Shown one piece after another: positions 1-8,263 of a stretch of 64,000 nucleotides of DNA. The first letter of the stretch is position 1, and the number at the start of each line of letters is the position of its first letter. Location: the NCBI RefSeq assembly GCF_040096355.1, contig NZ_JBBMEX010000007.1:119209-183208 (forward strand). Direction: 5' to 3'. This DNA comes from Maccoyibacter intestinihominis. GTDB taxonomy: Bacteria; Bacillota; Clostridia; Lachnospirales; Lachnospiraceae. The notes under the pieces are model-generated. The model was not told the DNA's origin. It searched no databases and worked only from the letters and a program-made list of their open reading frames with translations. The position numbers and the translations under genes are program-made.

Positions 1-2632
1 CTTCGTCTGCATACTCCTCTTTTCCTGCCATGCTTCCGGCAACTGCGGCTAACCGCACGGCATCAATTTCTTCAATACCATATCGCTGCAGCCATGCATA
101 TGCCTCCCGATAAGCATGTCTGTCGACTAAAAGCTCTACCATATATTTTCTCGCACTCTGATTCAGCATTGACGGATTGATCCGTTTTAAATACTCTCTG
201 ATATCTAAATTTACCTGATTGACCTGATGCAGCCTTATGATCTCCGGGAACAGATAGGTTCTGTATTCCTCACTGACCGAATCCATGCGTAAGAATCTGC
301 GCAGAAGTTCTAACTCCTTTTCATCTAATTCCTCATGGAATGGTTTTTTGTCTAACTGATAAATAAAAAACGATTCACACTCCGGTGCCTGCTCCATGCA
401 TTTTTTTATAAATCTGCCGGGACGCATCAATTTTTCTAACTGATACTCCATACCGGAGGCATAACGGTTTCCTTTCCGGTCCTCTAAAAGAATGACATAA
501 TCGGAAGAATAGATGGGAAAATATGCAGTTCCGTTCTGGATCGATACCGAAAAGCCATCTTTTAACTGTCTGTGCACTACATAAAGACGAACGGCATCTT
601 TATCAAAGCAAGTCAGCTTATGATAAAACAACAACTGCCCTAATGCCTTTGCCGTCTCGTTTTGTATCATATTTTCCGTTAAAAACGTATCATAGATAAC
701 CGCAAGATTATCATCCATATGCCGCTCTAATATCTGTTCTAAGGCAAAACGCTCCATGGTTCTTTCATAACTTGCGTAGACAGACGGCTGACTTTCTTTA
801 TTTGCAATAATATTGACATAGAGTGCCGCTTTTTGTGCATACGGAAGACTGCTGTGATAACGGAAATACATCTGTACCATCTTAGGTACCTGACGCACTT
901 CCCTTGCATCCATCGAATAGACAAAGGCTTCATATAAACCTGCTAAACGCAGATCTGCGGTAATTCCCTCTTCATACCAGTGATGATATAGCGTATCGTA
1001 TTTCTGTCCCTTGATCAGATAGGCACAGATCACGGTCAGCAGTTCCTCTTGCGGATAGATCTCATAGCAGCCGCAAAGAATCTTATAGACCCGCTCCTCA
1101 TAGGTACGCAGATCTCCTGCTAAATGGGTCACCTGTATGGCAAGCTCTTTTGTGATTGCATGCTTCCTGCATGCCCAGAGCAGCAGACGGCATTCAAACT
1201 CGCCCATCTCCGTCATAATATACGGTTCTTTTTCAAGCAGCAGATATGCCTCTAAATAAAAATACGGACTGGTGCATCCGCCCATGACCTGTTCTCTTAT
1301 GGCATAGTATTTTAATGCTGCATTCTTTGCATAATCTCCCCGTAAAAATAATAAGATCCACACCAGACGCATATCTTTGTTATGCACCCTGCAGATGTCT
1401 TCTACGTTCTTTAACACCTTATCTGCATAACTGTCCTCGCGGATCAAAAGGGTGGTCAGATAGAGGTAATATGCCCACGCTACGCTCTTTGTGTCCGTGA
1501 TCGTTTTCTTCTTTTCATCTAATATCCACTCGGCTTCCTGTCTCTGCCGGTTGATAAGTAGCACCTGTGCCTTCATCAGGCCATACCAATGTTCACTCGG
1601 AAAAGCAGCAATGAAATGGTCGAGGATTTCATTCGATCCCATTACCCACTCTCCTAATGTCATCTGTTTTAACCGGAAACGGATATAGCTTTCCGTCAGT
1701 CTGCACTTCATTTTGGAAAGTTCCGTATGTTCTTCCCGCTTTTCCGGCACAGCTTCCCTCTGTTCTTTCTGATATACACAGACTGTATGCTCCAGTGTCT
1801 GATAAGGGCTTTTTAACGTCAGCTTTCCATAGTTTTTTCCTGCATGAAGCTTTTCTTTTTCAATCAGATACTCCACCTGAAGCATACTCCCGATAAAGTC
1901 AGCGGTTGTCATCTGCTTTTTCACAGGATGTAAAAAGGAGGCATCACTTGTAATCTCAAGTTCTAAATATCCCCACTCTCTTTTTCTTAAAACAAGTGTC
2001 TCTTTTCTGCTCTGTGTTATATCACAATACTCTTTGCTCTTTTCATCCATGGTCAGTAAGACCGTTTCCTTCTGTTTGCATGCGATCAGAAACTCCTCCA
2101 TATCCTGCATGCCTGCTCCCGGACGGCAAAGTCCCTCGTAGAGCATTCTTTCACGAACTTCCTCTTCTTTTATCAGATTTACAAACATTGGGGATGTAAA
2201 GATCTCATAGGCTTCATTTTTGTCTTTTGCCGCTAATTTTGCAAATTCATAAATAGAACGGATCGTTCCGATGGAAGTCTTTGGATATAATTTGGAAATA
2301 TTTACAACAAAAGAAAGGTTATATTCATTCTGGTTACAGATTATGTAAAACTCACCCTTTTGAATATTCCCTTCCATCAGACCTTCACTATGAAATTCAA
2401 ATTGAATATGAACCTCTTCTCCCTCAAACTGCGGATTCATACACTCCATCCGTACATCGGAGGTATAGATCACACCACGCAGAGGAAGCCCGTTACCGCT
2501 TCTTATCGTAAAGCTTCCTTTATAGTTCTGCCCCTCTACTACTTTTAATTCCAGCCGGTCTGTTGAGAGCAGCAATTCCGGTTTCTCATATTCAAATTTA
2601 CCATTTGCCAGATTATAAATCCGTCTACGCAA
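1..2632 (-). CDS. Large DUF5717-like protein, 5' part (runs off the left edge)
   Basis: An uninterrupted minus-strand frame runs from a TTG at 2632 to the first base of the window, about 877 residues with no stop, so the C-terminus lies outside. The TTG is chosen because AGGTGA sits about five bases upstream and the frame opens with RRRIYNLANGKFEYEKPEL. The N-terminal 250 residues look beta-rich; the rest is rich in Leu, Tyr and charged residues like a helical-repeat scaffold. No signal peptide, membrane segment or catalytic motif was seen. From memory it resembles the large Lachnospiraceae proteins called DUF5717, whose function is unknown; the family name should be treated as tentative. It diverges from the aminotransferase gene. 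Confidence 0.7.
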   Translation of the reverse strand, partial: MRRRIYNLANGKFEYEKPELLLSTDRLELKVVEGQNYKGSFTIRSGNGLPLRGVIYTSDVRMECMNPQFEGEEVHIQFEFHSEGLMEGNIQKGEFYIICNQNEYNLSFVVNISKLYPKTSIGTIRSIYEFAKLAAKDKNEAYEIFTSPMFVNLIKEEEVRERMLYEGLCRPGAGMQDMEEFLIACKQKETVLLTMDEKSKEYCDITQSRKETLVLRKREWGYLELEITSDASFLHPVKKQMTTADFIGSMLQVEYLIEKEKLHAGKNYGKLTLKSPYQTLEHTVCVYQKEQREAVPEKREEHTELSKMKCRLTESYIRFRLKQMTLGEWVMGSNEILDHFIAAFPSEHWYGLMKAQVLLINRQRQEAEWILDEKKKTITDTKSVAWAYYLYLTTLLIREDSYADKVLKNVEDICRVHNKDMRLVWILLFLRGDYAKNAALKYYAIREQVMGGCTSPYFYLEAYLLLEKEPYIMTEMGEFECRLLLWACRKHAITKELAIQVTHLAGDLRTYEERVYKILCGCYEIYPQEELLTVICAYLIKGQKYDTLYHHWYEEGITADLRLAGLYEAFVYSMDAREVRQVPKMVQMYFRYHSSLPYAQKAALYVNIIANKESQPSVYASYERTMERFALEQILERHMDDNLAVIYDTFLTENMIQNETAKALGQLLFYHKLTCFDKDAVRLYVVHRQLKDGFSVSIQNGTAYFPIYSSDYVILLEDRKGNRYASGMEYQLEKLMRPGRFIKKCMEQAPECESFFIYQLDKKPFHEELDEKELELLRRFLRMDSVSEEYRTYLFPEIIRLHQVNQVNLDIREYLKRINPSMLNQSARKYMVELLVDRHAYREAYAWLQRYGIEEIDAVRLAAVAGSMAGKEEYADE

Positions 2633-2658
2633 AATGTCACCTGCTTATCTGGTTTTTA

Positions 2659-2686
2659 TTGCTTTTTCGCACAAGTCGATTATAAT
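2659..2686 (+). promoter_or_regulatory. Candidate promoter of the aminotransferase gene
   Basis: TTGCTT (2659-2664), a 16-base spacer and TATAAT (2681-2686) on the plus strand, about 70 bases before the ATG at 2759. It is interleaved with the divergent minus-strand promoter, so the two may interfere. Confidence 0.45.
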
Positions 2687-2688
2687 AG

Positions 2689-2717
2689 ATTATAAACTAT
2701 TTCACAGGTTCGTGCAA
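2689..2717 (-). promoter_or_regulatory. SigA-type promoter of the DUF5717-like gene
   Basis: On the minus strand TTGCAC (2712-2717) and a perfect TATAAT (2689-2694) are separated by 17 bases. It lies about 57 bases upstream of the TTG start and overlaps the divergent promoter region of the aminotransferase. Confidence 0.6.
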
Positions 2718-2758
2718 CTGCTCTTTCTGCACCCTGTCAGCATTTGGAGGTATATCAT

Positions 2759-3850
2759 ATGTTACAGCATCAGGATCATTTTCATGGAAGTGATTTAGAA
2801 AAAATAGAAAAAATTTACGGCATCAGAAAAGAAGAGATCATCAGCTTCAGTGCCAACGTCAATCCGCTTGGGATCTCCCCCCTTTTACGCAGGACTCTGA
2901 CCGAACATATCGATGCCATTACCGCCTATCCGGACAGAGAATACACTTCTTTAAGACAGTGTATCGCCGGCTATTGCGGCTGTGAGGCAGAACATGTCAT
3001 TGTCGGTAACGGTTCTACAGAGCTGATCTCTCTTTTTATCCAGATCGAACATCCGAAAAAAGCGATGATCATCGGTCCTACTTATTCCGAATATGAGCGT
3101 GAGATTTCTTTAGGCGGTGGTACCACCCTGTACTATCCGCTGCGTGAAGACAATGACTTTCATTTAAACGTTGCGGACTTTACCGCACACCTCAATGAAA
3201 ATATTGATCTTTTGGTACTCTGCAATCCGAATAACCCGACTTCTACTGCGATCACCAGAAAAGACATGCGTCTGATCTTAGATGTCTGCAAACAGCATGA
3301 TATTTTTGTGATGGTAGATGAAACCTATGTGGAATTTGCCGAAAATATGGACGAGATCACTGCTGTTCCACTGACAAACTTTTACAACAATATCATTATA
3401 TTAAGAGGAACTTCTAAATTCTTTGCAGCTCCGGGACTCCGTCTGGGCTATGCCATTACCGGAAATCCGGATCTGATTAAAGCTATTAATACACGAAAAA
3501 ATCCGTGGACGATCAATTCCCTTGCCGTAATTGCCGGAGAATTGATGTTTACCGACACCGATTATATTGAAAAAACGAAATCCCTGATCTCAAAAGAGCG
3601 TTCAAGGATCTATGAAGCATTTGCTTCCCACCCGGATTTCAAAGCCTATGTACCAAAGGCAAACTTTATGTTACTCCGCCTGCTTCGGGAGGATATGAAT
3701 GCTGATGAAATGTTCGACCGCACGATCCGGGAACGTATGATGATCCGCAACTGCTCTACGTTTCCATTCTTAGACAATAAATATATCCGTTTCTGTTTTA
3801 TGGAACCGGAGGACAATACCCGTCTGATGGAATGTCTGATGAGAAAATAA
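2759..3850 (+). CDS. PLP-dependent class I/II aminotransferase, HisC/CobD-like
   Basis: A 363-residue fold-type I PLP enzyme. Visible signatures are SFSANVNPLG near the N-terminus, the CNPNNPT substrate/PLP loop, DETYVEF (aspartate to the pyridine nitrogen) and TSKFFAAPGLRLGY, in which the Lys would form the Schiff base. The N-terminal HGSD-to-NPLG pattern recalls threonine-phosphate decarboxylase (CobD) as well as histidinol-phosphate aminotransferase. No his or cob gene is adjacent, so the substrate is open. The ATG at 2759 is preferred because GGAGG (2746-2750) lies nine bases before it; an upstream in-frame TTG overlaps that Shine-Dalgarno sequence. It appears monocistronic. Confidence 0.8.
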   Translation: MLQHQDHFHGSDLEKIEKIYGIRKEEIISFSANVNPLGISPLLRRTLTEHIDAITAYPDREYTSLRQCIAGYCGCEAEHVIVGNGSTELISLFIQIEHPKKAMIIGPTYSEYEREISLGGGTTLYYPLREDNDFHLNVADFTAHLNENIDLLVLCNPNNPTSTAITRKDMRLILDVCKQHDIFVMVDETYVEFAENMDEITAVPLTNFYNNIIILRGTSKFFAAPGLRLGYAITGNPDLIKAINTRKNPWTINSLAVIAGELMFTDTDYIEKTKSLISKERSRIYEAFASHPDFKAYVPKANFMLLRLLREDMNADEMFDRTIRERMMIRNCSTFPFLDNKYIRFCFMEPEDNTRLMECLMRK

Positions 3851-3876
3851 TAAAAACTTTGCTTTTTGAATATTTC

Positions 3877-3905
3877 TTGACAAATATTCCCATTTGCATT
3901 ATTGT
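3877..3905 (+). promoter_or_regulatory. Promoter of the GntR-ABC operon
   Basis: A perfect -35 TTGACA (3877-3882), 17-base spacer and TATTGT (3900-3905), some 40 bases before the GntR start. The -10 overlaps the inverted repeat at 3903-3922. Confidence 0.6.
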
Positions 3906-3922
3906 ATTATTTGACTAATACA
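3903..3922. promoter_or_regulatory. Palindromic operator, probable autoregulatory site for the GntR protein
   Basis: A perfect inverted repeat, TGTATTA-N6-TAATACA, overlaps the -10 box and the likely transcription start. YtrA-subfamily GntR proteins commonly repress their own ABC operon from such palindromes. Assignment to this regulator is inferred from position. Confidence 0.6.
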
Positions 3923-3945
3923 TATATCAGAAACGAGGTGGGTGT

Positions 3946-4308
3946 ATGCCATGGAATCTCAATTCCGACCGTCCGATTTTTTTACAGATCGTAGAACGCA
4001 TTGAAATGGATATCATTTCGGGTGTTTATCAGCCCGGACAACGGCTCCCTGCTGTCAGAGAGCTTGCCTCCTGTGCAGCCGTCAATCCGAACACTATGCA
4101 AAGAGCCCTTTCCGAACTCGAAAGAACCGGCTTAGTCTACAGTCAGCGGACGAGCGGACGTTTTATCACGGAGGATACTGCTATGATCGAAGGATTAAAA
4201 CAACAGATTGCCGAAGAAAAGATCCATGATTTTTTTGAAGCTATGAAACATCTTGGAATTTCCAAAGAGGAAACACTCCAACTGATCCAACAACACACTA
4301 CCATTTAA
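3946..4308 (+). CDS. GntR-family regulator, YtrA subfamily
   Basis: A short 120-residue regulator: an N-terminal winged helix of the GntR type (PIFLQIVERIEMDIISG, then LPAVRELA and VNPNTMQRALSELE) and only a short helical tail, the size and shape of the YtrA subfamily. The ATG follows ACGAGGTGG by about six bases. Fourteen bases separate it from the ABC ATPase gene, so it heads a three-gene operon. The palindrome over the promoter suggests it represses its own operon until an unknown signal, often a cell-envelope or antimicrobial stress in this subfamily, relieves it. Confidence 0.88.
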   Translation: MPWNLNSDRPIFLQIVERIEMDIISGVYQPGQRLPAVRELASCAAVNPNTMQRALSELERTGLVYSQRTSGRFITEDTAMIEGLKQQIAEEKIHDFFEAMKHLGISKEETLQLIQQHTTI

Positions 4309-4322
4309 GGGAGAAGGAAAAA

Positions 4323-5018
4323 ATGAGTTTAGTTACATGTAAAGACCTGAGTAAAACTTATGGTTCTACAACCGCTCTTTCCCATATCAATTTGGATATT
4401 GAGGAAGGACACATTATCGGACTGTTAGGTCCGAACGGAAGTGGTAAGACCACACTGATCAAAATTTTAAACGGTTTACTGACTCCGTCAGCCGGCGAAG
4501 TCTATATCAAGGAGGCTCCGGTGGGTACGGAATCGAAAAAAGTGATCTCCTATCTGCCTGACCACACCTATCTTGGCGGCGGTATGCGGGTAAATGAGAT
4601 CATCGACTTTTTTAAAGATTTTTATGAGGACTTTGAGCCGGAACGTGCCTATGATATGTTAGAAAAGCTGCAGATCGATCCAAAGCAGAAATTAAAGACG
4701 ATGTCCAAAGGTACCAAGGAAAAGGTTCAGCTCATTTTAGTAATGTCACGCCGTGCAGACCTCTACATCTTAGATGAACCGATTGCCGGCGTAGATCCTG
4801 CGGCAAGGGATTATATTTTAAACACCATCATCACGAACTATGATGAGCATGCAAGTATTCTGATCTCCACACACCTGATCGCCGATATTGAAAATATTTT
4901 AGATCAGGTTATCTTTATTAAAAACGGACAAATTGTAAAGGACGCTTCCGTTGAATCCATTCGCGAAGAGGAAGGCATGTCCATTGACGCACTGTTCAGG
5001 GAGGTATTCAGATGTTAG
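4323..5018 (+). CDS. ABC transporter ATP-binding protein (YtrB-like)
   Basis: A 231-residue nucleotide-binding subunit. It has Walker A GPNGSGKTT near residue 38, a degenerate signature segment (TMSKGTKEKVQ) in place of LSGGQ, Walker B DLYILDEPIAGVDP and a switch His in ISTHLIADIE. The altered signature is usual for YtrB/EcsA-type subunits. GGGAGAAGG precedes the ATG. Its last bases overlap the permease gene by seven bases, which supports translational coupling. The substrate and direction are not evident. Confidence 0.87.
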   Translation: MSLVTCKDLSKTYGSTTALSHINLDIEEGHIIGLLGPNGSGKTTLIKILNGLLTPSAGEVYIKEAPVGTESKKVISYLPDHTYLGGGMRVNEIIDFFKDFYEDFEPERAYDMLEKLQIDPKQKLKTMSKGTKEKVQLILVMSRRADLYILDEPIAGVDPAARDYILNTIITNYDEHASILISTHLIADIENILDQVIFIKNGQIVKDASVESIREEEGMSIDALFREVFRC

Positions 5019-5824
5019 GAAAATTAATGAAACATGAATTTAAAACAACTTCAAAGGTCATCCTGCCACTCTATCTGATTCTTGTGGTTTTGACCATTTT
5101 TGCAAGAATATTTGCACAGTCACTTTTTACGGCAGAGAATTCTAACATCGACTCCATCGGCTTTGGACTCTTTGGCGGACTGAGTGTAATCCTCTACATC
5201 TTAGGATTGTTTGCTGTCAGCATTGCATCCTTTATCTATCTGTTGGTACGTTTTTATAAGAACCTGTTTGGTGATGAAGGCTATCTGATGCATACACTTC
5301 CGGTAACTTCCTGGGAGCTGTTAAGCAGTAAGCTGCTCGTCGCATTTATCTGGAACCTTGTGGAATCGCTGTTGATTGCTTTCAGTATCTTTTGTATTTT
5401 TGCAAATCACTATGTCTTTGATGCAATAAGCAATTACTTTGCATCTTTTGGCGGTTTTGATGGAATGGTCTATTACTATACCGGCATGCATACAGGTACT
5501 TTCTGGCTTTCCCTGATCGCCTTTATACTGGTTTCCTCGTTTTACGGTCTCCTGCTTCCATATGCAAGTATCTGTATCGGACAGCTTTGGCAGAAACATC
5601 GGTTAGCCGGCTCTTTTTTAACTTATTTTCTGATCAATATCCTAACCCAGATCATCCGCACTATTTATGTCGGACTGACCGGAAATGAAGATGCGATCAC
5701 ACATGCACAGAATTATATTCCGACAGCAACCTATGGCTTTATTATGGTATTAAATCTGGTGCTTAGTGTTGTCTTTTTCTTCTTGTGTGGGTATATTATG
5801 AAGAAGAAGGTGAATTTGGAATAG
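5012..5824 (+). CDS. ABC transporter permease (membrane subunit)
   Basis: A 270-residue integral membrane protein with about six hydrophobic segments, partner of the preceding ATPase, which it overlaps. The N-terminal MLGKLMKHEFKTTSK is typical of ABC-2-like permeases encoded beside YtrA-type regulators in Clostridia. No binding protein is encoded, so export or membrane protection is more likely than import. It is the last gene of the operon; a strong terminator hairpin lies 120 bases downstream inside a larger inverted repeat. Confidence 0.82.
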   Translation: MLGKLMKHEFKTTSKVILPLYLILVVLTIFARIFAQSLFTAENSNIDSIGFGLFGGLSVILYILGLFAVSIASFIYLLVRFYKNLFGDEGYLMHTLPVTSWELLSSKLLVAFIWNLVESLLIAFSIFCIFANHYVFDAISNYFASFGGFDGMVYYYTGMHTGTFWLSLIAFILVSSFYGLLLPYASICIGQLWQKHRLAGSFLTYFLINILTQIIRTIYVGLTGNEDAITHAQNYIPTATYGFIMVLNLVLSVVFFFLCGYIMKKKVNLE

Positions 5825-6071
5825 ATTCTGTTTTTCATAGCTCACTGTTCCGCGAACAGGAACAAGAGGTTCTATATTTTGCGATTCAGGTAATGACAAC
5901 GGACGAAACCGACGCTGATTCGTCTTCCTGACTCAGCAGCATCTTTTGCAGGCATCCGTGCCTGCAAATTTTTGTTTTTGTACGCAAAATAAGAACCTCT
6001 ACGTTCCTGTCGCAGTCACAGTTCGCTATGGAAACAGTGGAATTGCAAGCTATGAGAAATAATAGAATTCT
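5823..6071. repeat. Large imperfect inverted repeat (about 250 bp), non-coding
   Basis: The left arm (5823-5883) pairs with the right arm (5983-6071). Clear blocks are AAGAGGTTCTATATTTTGCG against CGCAAAATAAGAACCTCT, CAGGAAC against GTTCCTG, CACTGTT against AACAGTG, and TCATAGCT against AGCTATGA. The central part carries a separate terminator hairpin. There is no gene in it. It looks like a mobile palindromic element or a very long structured RNA at the end of the ABC operon; its nature is unknown. Confidence 0.6.
5945..5979 (+). terminator. Rho-independent terminator after the ABC operon
   Basis: Perfect 10-bp stem TTTGCAGGCA / TGCCTGCAAA with a TCCG loop (5945-5968), followed by TTTTTGTTTTT. 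It lies at the centre of the larger inverted repeat. Confidence 0.8.
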
Positions 6072-6111
6072 AAATGCTTATTTTCCTAGTTCATCTGATT
6101 TATCTTCCCCG

Positions 6112-6174
6112 GTAACTCATCGAAAAGCCGAAAGTTCTTATTCCTCTGGAAAGTATAGAAGTTAATTAAAATGT
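6112..6174. repeat. Direct repeat, copy 1, left of the restriction-modification pair
   Basis: A 63-bp sequence found again at 8201-8263 with 57 identical positions; the first 30 bases are identical. Read on the minus strand, both copies encode a similar peptide containing LINFY-x-FQR-x-KNFRLFDEL, in copy 1 followed by PGKINQMN and a stop, so the repeat probably derives from the end of an unknown coding sequence. The rest of 6072-6248 shows no gene. Confidence 0.7.
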
Positions 6175-6248
6175 CGTGTTTTTCCGCAAGCTCATGACAA
6201 ACTCTAAGTTTTTCTAGCTATACATGCATTATCTCACCTCATAATATA

Positions 6249-7151
6249 TTATTTCTTATTTAATCTTTCCGAGATAATTTTGCAATATTCAGCATTTACT
6301 TCAATACCAATATATTCTCTATTTAAATTTTGTGCAGCTACCAATGTTGAACCACAACCACAAAAAGGATCTAAAACCACCTGTCCTTCCAATGTTGTCA
6401 AATTAATCAGAAATTCCATAAGTGCCACTGGCTTTTGAGCCGGATGAAGTCCTCTATCATTTCGAGAGGATTTACATTTAATAATATTAGAACATACTTC
6501 TATTCCCGTGTTATTTAACGGATTTTGCTTAAAATATTCCTCATTGTATCCACCTACATCATATAACATAATATTATCCGTTAATGTTCCACCAATAGGA
6601 TACGGCTTCATAAACCATAATATAGGTTCAAATAAAGGACGTAAATTTCCTAATTTCCATCCAGTCCATTTATCAGCATTTTCACTATCCCCACGTCTTT
6701 CAAAAACAACTTTTACATTTTGAGCCCTATGAGCTGCTGAATCCTTCTCCCATGCAATCATATCTTTAAAGATAAACCCTGCATCTTCCATAGCACAAAT
6801 ACACCTATGTGAAAATCTCCTGCCTGCAAAAACAAAACAACTAGCTCCCGGTTTTAAAACTCTTAGCCATTCTTTTGACCAAGATGAACACCAATTATAA
6901 TATTCTATAGGCATATTTTTATCAGCTTCTGACCATCCATTTAAAGGCTTACCTCTTTTTTTAAAAACTGACGATTGTTTTTGTGCTGGACTCATACCTA
7001 AAAGTGATGAATTAGTATTATTATGCAAAATATCCCAAGTATCTAAGGATATTCCATAGGGTATATCCGAAAGAATCAAATGCACTGAATTGCTATCTAT
7101 ATTTTTAATTTCTTCTATAGAATTACCACAAATTATGGAGTTTGTTTTCAT
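6249..7151 (-). CDS. DNA methyltransferase of a HindIII-type restriction-modification system
   Basis: A 300-residue amino-methyltransferase that would protect host DNA. The catalytic motif IV appears early as SDIPYG (residues 28-33) and the AdoMet-binding motif I late as DPFCGCGS followed by GIEV near the C-terminus; this order marks a beta-class enzyme, as in M.HindIII. The start has AGAGG six bases upstream. The nuclease gene ends 16 bases before, so both are read together from the nuclease side. Predicted modification is adenine N6 in AAGCTT, inferred from the partner nuclease. Base composition is clearly more AT-rich than the flanking genes, consistent with horizontal acquisition. Confidence 0.87.
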   Translation of the reverse strand: MKTNSIICGNSIEEIKNIDSNSVHLILSDIPYGISLDTWDILHNNTNSSLLGMSPAQKQSSVFKKRGKPLNGWSEADKNMPIEYYNWCSSWSKEWLRVLKPGASCFVFAGRRFSHRCICAMEDAGFIFKDMIAWEKDSAAHRAQNVKVVFERRGDSENADKWTGWKLGNLRPLFEPILWFMKPYPIGGTLTDNIMLYDVGGYNEEYFKQNPLNNTGIEVCSNIIKCKSSRNDRGLHPAQKPVALMEFLINLTTLEGQVVLDPFCGCGSTLVAAQNLNREYIGIEVNAEYCKIISERLNKK

Positions 7152-7167
7152 ATTATAACCTCTACTT

Positions 7168-8055
7168 TTATAAAGAACTCTTATAAGATAAAATAGCTGA
7201 TATTTTTTCGTTAAGTTTCCTTGACTTGATTAATTCTTTAATTGCTTGTTCTTTTGTATACTCTTCTATCTTTTGTATTTCTGCATTTAATACTGCTATT
7301 TCATCATTACTTCGTTCAAAAATATATAACTTACATATATTCAATTGTTCCTCAAAATCTTTAAGACTAATTGGTATCCTATCACATACCATTTTATTGA
7401 TATAAGGAAATAAGCAATTCATTCTATCTGCATAAGCAATCTTACTATCTCTTTCTATCCTAGTTGGTGCATTCCATATTTGTTCCAAACTTAACGAAAC
7501 ATCTTCAACAACCTGCTGATTTAAGAGAAATAATATATGTTCCCATGACAACAAACAGACTTTATCTGATAAAGAAGATGCATAAATTTGACTACTTGTA
7601 TTAGGATATTGAAAATATGGTGCTACTAAAACTGCAAAATCATGTTCCATTCCTCTCCATCTACTTAAAGTAGATATTTTAAAATCTTTCTGATTTTTTG
7701 CCGTTCTGCTTAATCTAAAAGTTTTCGCATCCGCAACTAAGGTATATCCATGATGACTTTCTGCAACAATGTCGGCACTATTACCTCGTTCAGATAAAGC
7801 CTTTGCTTTTAATCCTATTTCAGAAAAACACCTTGCTAATACAATATCTGAAGCCTTAGAATAAAGCTTTTCTTCAGTGGAGCTAGCTTCTATAACCTCT
7901 GGTATTGTACCAATTTCTTTAACAATTTCTATAAAATCATCTTTTGATAAAGACTGTATATATGACTCAATATCATTTCCCGACAGCTTAAAATTCTTTT
8001 TTTCCTTTGTTAACGAAAATAATAATTTCAGAAAATCTGAGTATTGTTCTTTCAT
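7168..8055 (-). CDS. Type II restriction endonuclease, HindIII family
   Basis: A 295-residue protein close to the roughly 300 residues of R.HindIII. Shared landmarks from memory are SSTEEKLYSKASDIVLA, the metal-binding VADAKTFRLSR (Asp109 and Lys111 as the D-x-K pair), TAKNQKDFK, APYFQYPNT and LLSWEHILFLL. It should cleave AAGCTT. All core motifs are intact, so the enzyme is probably active. It is the first gene of the pair, with its own promoter and the methylase gene downstream. Several AAGCTT sites occur within this window (for example near 1846 and 2512), so they would need methylation. Confidence 0.92.
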   Translation of the reverse strand: MKEQYSDFLKLLFSLTKEKKNFKLSGNDIESYIQSLSKDDFIEIVKEIGTIPEVIEASSTEEKLYSKASDIVLARCFSEIGLKAKALSERGNSADIVAESHHGYTLVADAKTFRLSRTAKNQKDFKISTLSRWRGMEHDFAVLVAPYFQYPNTSSQIYASSLSDKVCLLSWEHILFLLNQQVVEDVSLSLEQIWNAPTRIERDSKIAYADRMNCLFPYINKMVCDRIPISLKDFEEQLNICKLYIFERSNDEIAVLNAEIQKIEEYTKEQAIKELIKSRKLNEKISAILSYKSSL

Positions 8056-8091
8056 CTCTTTTTATTCCTTTCATATAACACTACTTTGTAT

Positions 8092-8120
8092 ATTATAACA
8101 TTCTAATTTATCATCGTCAT
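8092..8120 (-). promoter_or_regulatory. Promoter of the restriction-modification pair
   Basis: On the minus strand ATGACG (8115-8120), 17 bases and TATAAT (8092-8097), 37 bases before the nuclease ATG. No palindromic C-box typical of controller-regulated systems was seen and no controller gene is present. Confidence 0.5.
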
Positions 8121-8200
8121 CTAATTTAAAAATTTATCATACTAATGAATTGCAATTGTGTATATCTGAACTCCTCCTTAATATTATTTTAGCATTTCTA

Positions 8201-8263
8201 GTAACTCATCGAAAAGCCGAAAGTTCTTATCTCTCTGGAAATCATAGAAGTTAATTAGCATGT
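8201..8263. repeat. Direct repeat, copy 2, right of the restriction-modification pair
   Basis: Second copy of the 63-bp repeat at 6112-6174 (six mismatches). On the minus strand it lies in a short open frame reading about FAGFRIHMLINFYDFQRDK and ending soon after in LLEMLK and a stop; there is no start signal, so this is a relic. A good but orphan ribosome site, AAGGAGGAG, lies at about 8171-8179 on the minus strand. Confidence 0.7.

Noticed and set aside
1315..2548. Several 60-80-codon plus-strand frames
   Set aside because: They are antisense to one uninterrupted minus-strand frame, lack ribosome sites and show no protein-like composition.
6249..8055. Avoidance of AAGCTT in the window as a sign of long residence of the restriction system
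   Set aside because: Several AAGCTT sites are present, including near 1846, 2512, 7866, 46211 and 61513, so no avoidance is evident and no count was computed.
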